Shown one piece after another: positions 62,747 through 64,000 of a DNA stretch of 64,000 nucleotides; position 1 is the stretch's first letter, and each line of letters opens with the position of its first letter. Source of the stretch: Rhizobiaceae bacterium (GTDB lineage Bacteria > Pseudomonadota > Alphaproteobacteria > Rhizobiales > Rhizobiaceae); assembly GCA_019635755.1 (NCBI GenBank), contig JAHBYW010000001.1, forward strand, positions 558,001-622,000, read 5' to 3'. Below the pieces are notes generated by a model. It searched no databases. It worked only from the letters and a program-made list of their open reading frames with translations, and was not told where the DNA came from. The position numbers and the translations under genes are program-made.

Positions 62747-64000
62747 GTGCCGCTGCTCGGACAACCCGGCCGCATCGGCCGGCTCGAACTGCCCAACCGG
62801 GCGGTGTTCCCGCCCATGCTCATGAACTATGCCAGCGACCGCGGCGAGGTGACGGAACGACTGGTCGCCTACTACCGGTCGCTGGCGCGAGGGGGCTACG
62901 GCCTCATCGTCACCGAATGCATCTTCCCGCAGTTCAAGGGCGGGATCGCCACGCGCGGCCTCGCCTTCTACGACGACCGGTTCATGCCGGGCTTCACCCG
63001 GCTTGTCGGCGCGGTGCACGAGGAAGGCGCGCTGCTCGGCGCGCAGATCTTCTTCGACGGCGCCGGCCGCATCTTCGCCTCGGAGGAGACCGTTTCCATC
63101 GGGCCGAGCGACCTCGCCCCGTTCGGCGGCCCATCGATGCGCGAGATGACCGAACAGGACCTCGAGATCATGGCGACGGATTTCGCCGATGCGGCAGCGC
63201 GTGCCAAGGCGTGCGGCGCCGACCTCGTCGAACTGCACATGGGCCACGCCCACCTGCTCGGTCGGTTCGCATCGCCCTACTGGAACCGGCGGACCGACGC
63301 GTTCGGCGGCGACCGGACGCGGCGCATGCGCTTCCCGCTGATGGTGCTGGAGCGCGTCCGCGCCGCCGTCGGGGCCGACATGCCTGTCACCGCCCGCCTG
63401 TGCCTCACCGAGCAGATCGATGGCGGCATCGACCTGGCCGAGGCGATCGCCATCGGAAAGGTGCTCAAGCAGGCCGGCATCGACGCCGTCCACACCAGCG
63501 CCGGCAGCGGAACCACGCCGCGCGGGCTGGCCAGCATCTTCCCCACCAGTTTTGCGGCCGACGCTCCGTTCGCACCAATGGCGAAGGAATTCCGGCGCGA
63601 GACCGGGCTTACGACGATCTTCGCCGGCAAGGTGCGGAGACACGACATTGCCGAGCGCCTGCTGGAAGACGGCACGGCCGACTTCGTCAGCGCCGGGCGT
63701 GCCGGCCTGGCCGATCCGGCGTGGCCGCGCGGCGAGCATGGCGCGACACCCTGCATCGGCTGCAACCAGGGATGCACGGACAGCCTGATCACCCGCAAGG
63801 AGATTGTCTGCACGGTCAATCCCGCGCTCGGCTTCGAGCATGAGTTCGGCTCGGTGGGGCCGCTTCCGACCGGCGTCCGCTGCGTCGTGATCGGCGCCGG
63901 TCCAGCCGGCATCACCTGCGCGCTCGGACTGGCGGAGCGTGGCGTCGCGGTGACCCTGATGGAACGCGGCGGGCGGATCGGCGGCGCCTACGCGGCCTCC
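62747..64000 (+). CDS. FMN/Fe-S/FAD oxidoreductase of the 2,4-dienoyl-CoA reductase type (C-terminus outside window)
   Basis: Open to the window end: 418 codons of an expected 640-680. The N-terminal TIM barrel is of the old-yellow-enzyme type (LELPNRAVFPPMLMNYASDR, ELHMGHAHLLGRFASP). A four-Cys cluster motif (CIGCNQGC then VC about 11 residues later, near residues 335-350) binds [4Fe-4S], and CVVIGAGPAGITCALGLAER begins the FAD/NAD domain. Related enzymes include dienoyl-CoA reductase, trimethylamine dehydrogenase and several demethylases. GTG start after GGGAGGGAG, 15 bp from the BKACE stop, so co-transcribed. Confidence 0.88.
   Translation, partial: MPLLGQPGRIGRLELPNRAVFPPMLMNYASDRGEVTERLVAYYRSLARGGYGLIVTECIFPQFKGGIATRGLAFYDDRFMPGFTRLVGAVHEEGALLGAQIFFDGAGRIFASEETVSIGPSDLAPFGGPSMREMTEQDLEIMATDFADAAARAKACGADLVELHMGHAHLLGRFASPYWNRRTDAFGGDRTRRMRFPLMVLERVRAAVGADMPVTARLCLTEQIDGGIDLAEAIAIGKVLKQAGIDAVHTSAGSGTTPRGLASIFPTSFAADAPFAPMAKEFRRETGLTTIFAGKVRRHDIAERLLEDGTADFVSAGRAGLADPAWPRGEHGATPCIGCNQGCTDSLITRKEIVCTVNPALGFEHEFGSVGPLPTGVRCVVIGAGPAGITCALGLAERGVAVTLMERGGRIGGAYAAS

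Noticed and set aside
61886-63841. A 651-codon open frame on the - strand and a 524-codon + frame (62269-63843)
   Set aside because: Both overlap the BKACE and oxidoreductase genes, which have clear family motifs. The shadow frames contain no recognisable domain and arise from high GC.

Overview
The window looks like a GC-rich alphaproteobacterium of the Hyphomicrobiales, probably near Mesorhizobium, Aminobacter or other Phyllobacteriaceae. The reasons are a trb-type conjugation operon with a DUF2274 gene at its end, rhizobial LuxI/LuxR-type quorum sensing, an HWE histidine kinase, a BA14K-like protein, and guaB and rsmB close to what appears to be a guaA integration site. It divides near 39,646 into the right part of an integrative conjugative element (ICE, 1-39,646) and ordinary chromosome (39,647-64,000).

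ICE, transfer part (1-16,354): the C-terminal part of a DUF3363 relaxase, the TraG/VirD4 coupling protein, a CopG-like protein, and the mating-pair operon trbBCDEJ-K-LFGI with DUF2274. All are on the + strand with short overlaps. Facing it on the - strand are luxR, luxI and a LysR regulator, with a lux-box-like 20-bp palindrome exactly between luxR and luxI.

ICE, cargo (16,440-35,832): a catabolic island that I read as a system for taking up and degrading a sulfate-esterified sugar. It has a taurine/sulfonate-type ABC importer (two permeases, ATPase and binding protein), a Cys-type sulfatase with its own formylglycine-generating enzyme, a DUF4432 mutarotase-like protein, a Gfo/Idh/MocA oxidoreductase, three SDR dehydrogenases, an IlvD/Edd-family dehydratase, a fumarylacetoacetate-hydrolase-family enzyme, a dienelactone-hydrolase-like protein, an EthD-domain protein and an AceE-like thiamine-diphosphate E1. 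A FadR-type GntR regulator sits among them. The motif TGGYATACCA occurs at all four inferred control regions, so I infer one regulon. The enzyme set fits a non-phosphorylative route: desulfation, oxidation to an acid, dehydration, second oxidation, then hydrolytic cleavage of a 2,4-diketo acid to pyruvate and a second acid. The sugar itself cannot be read from the sequence.

The ICE ends with a coiled-coil protein of unknown function, an AbiEi/AbiEii toxin-antitoxin pair and about 480 bp of AT-richer non-coding DNA. It stops at a 12-bp sequence encoding Glu-Trp-Glu-stop, the usual end of GMP synthetase (GuaA), which is a known ICE target in mesorhizobia. No integrase or replication genes are in the window.

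Chromosome (39,647-64,000): rsmB, katG with divergent oxyR, a MAPEG protein, a 33-residue membrane protein, a small XRE regulator, guaB, a DUF898 membrane protein with an M48 peptidase, a DHFR-like reductase, an MFS transporter, rlmE with ppx/gppA, a UPF0104 membrane protein, a BA14K-like protein and an HWE kinase. Last comes a catabolic locus: an IclR regulator, a DctPQM TRAP transporter, a GNAT protein, a beta-keto-acid cleavage enzyme and a flavin/Fe-S oxidoreductase that runs off the end. Two near-identical operator-like sequences, one before iclR and one before the cleavage enzyme, tie this locus together.
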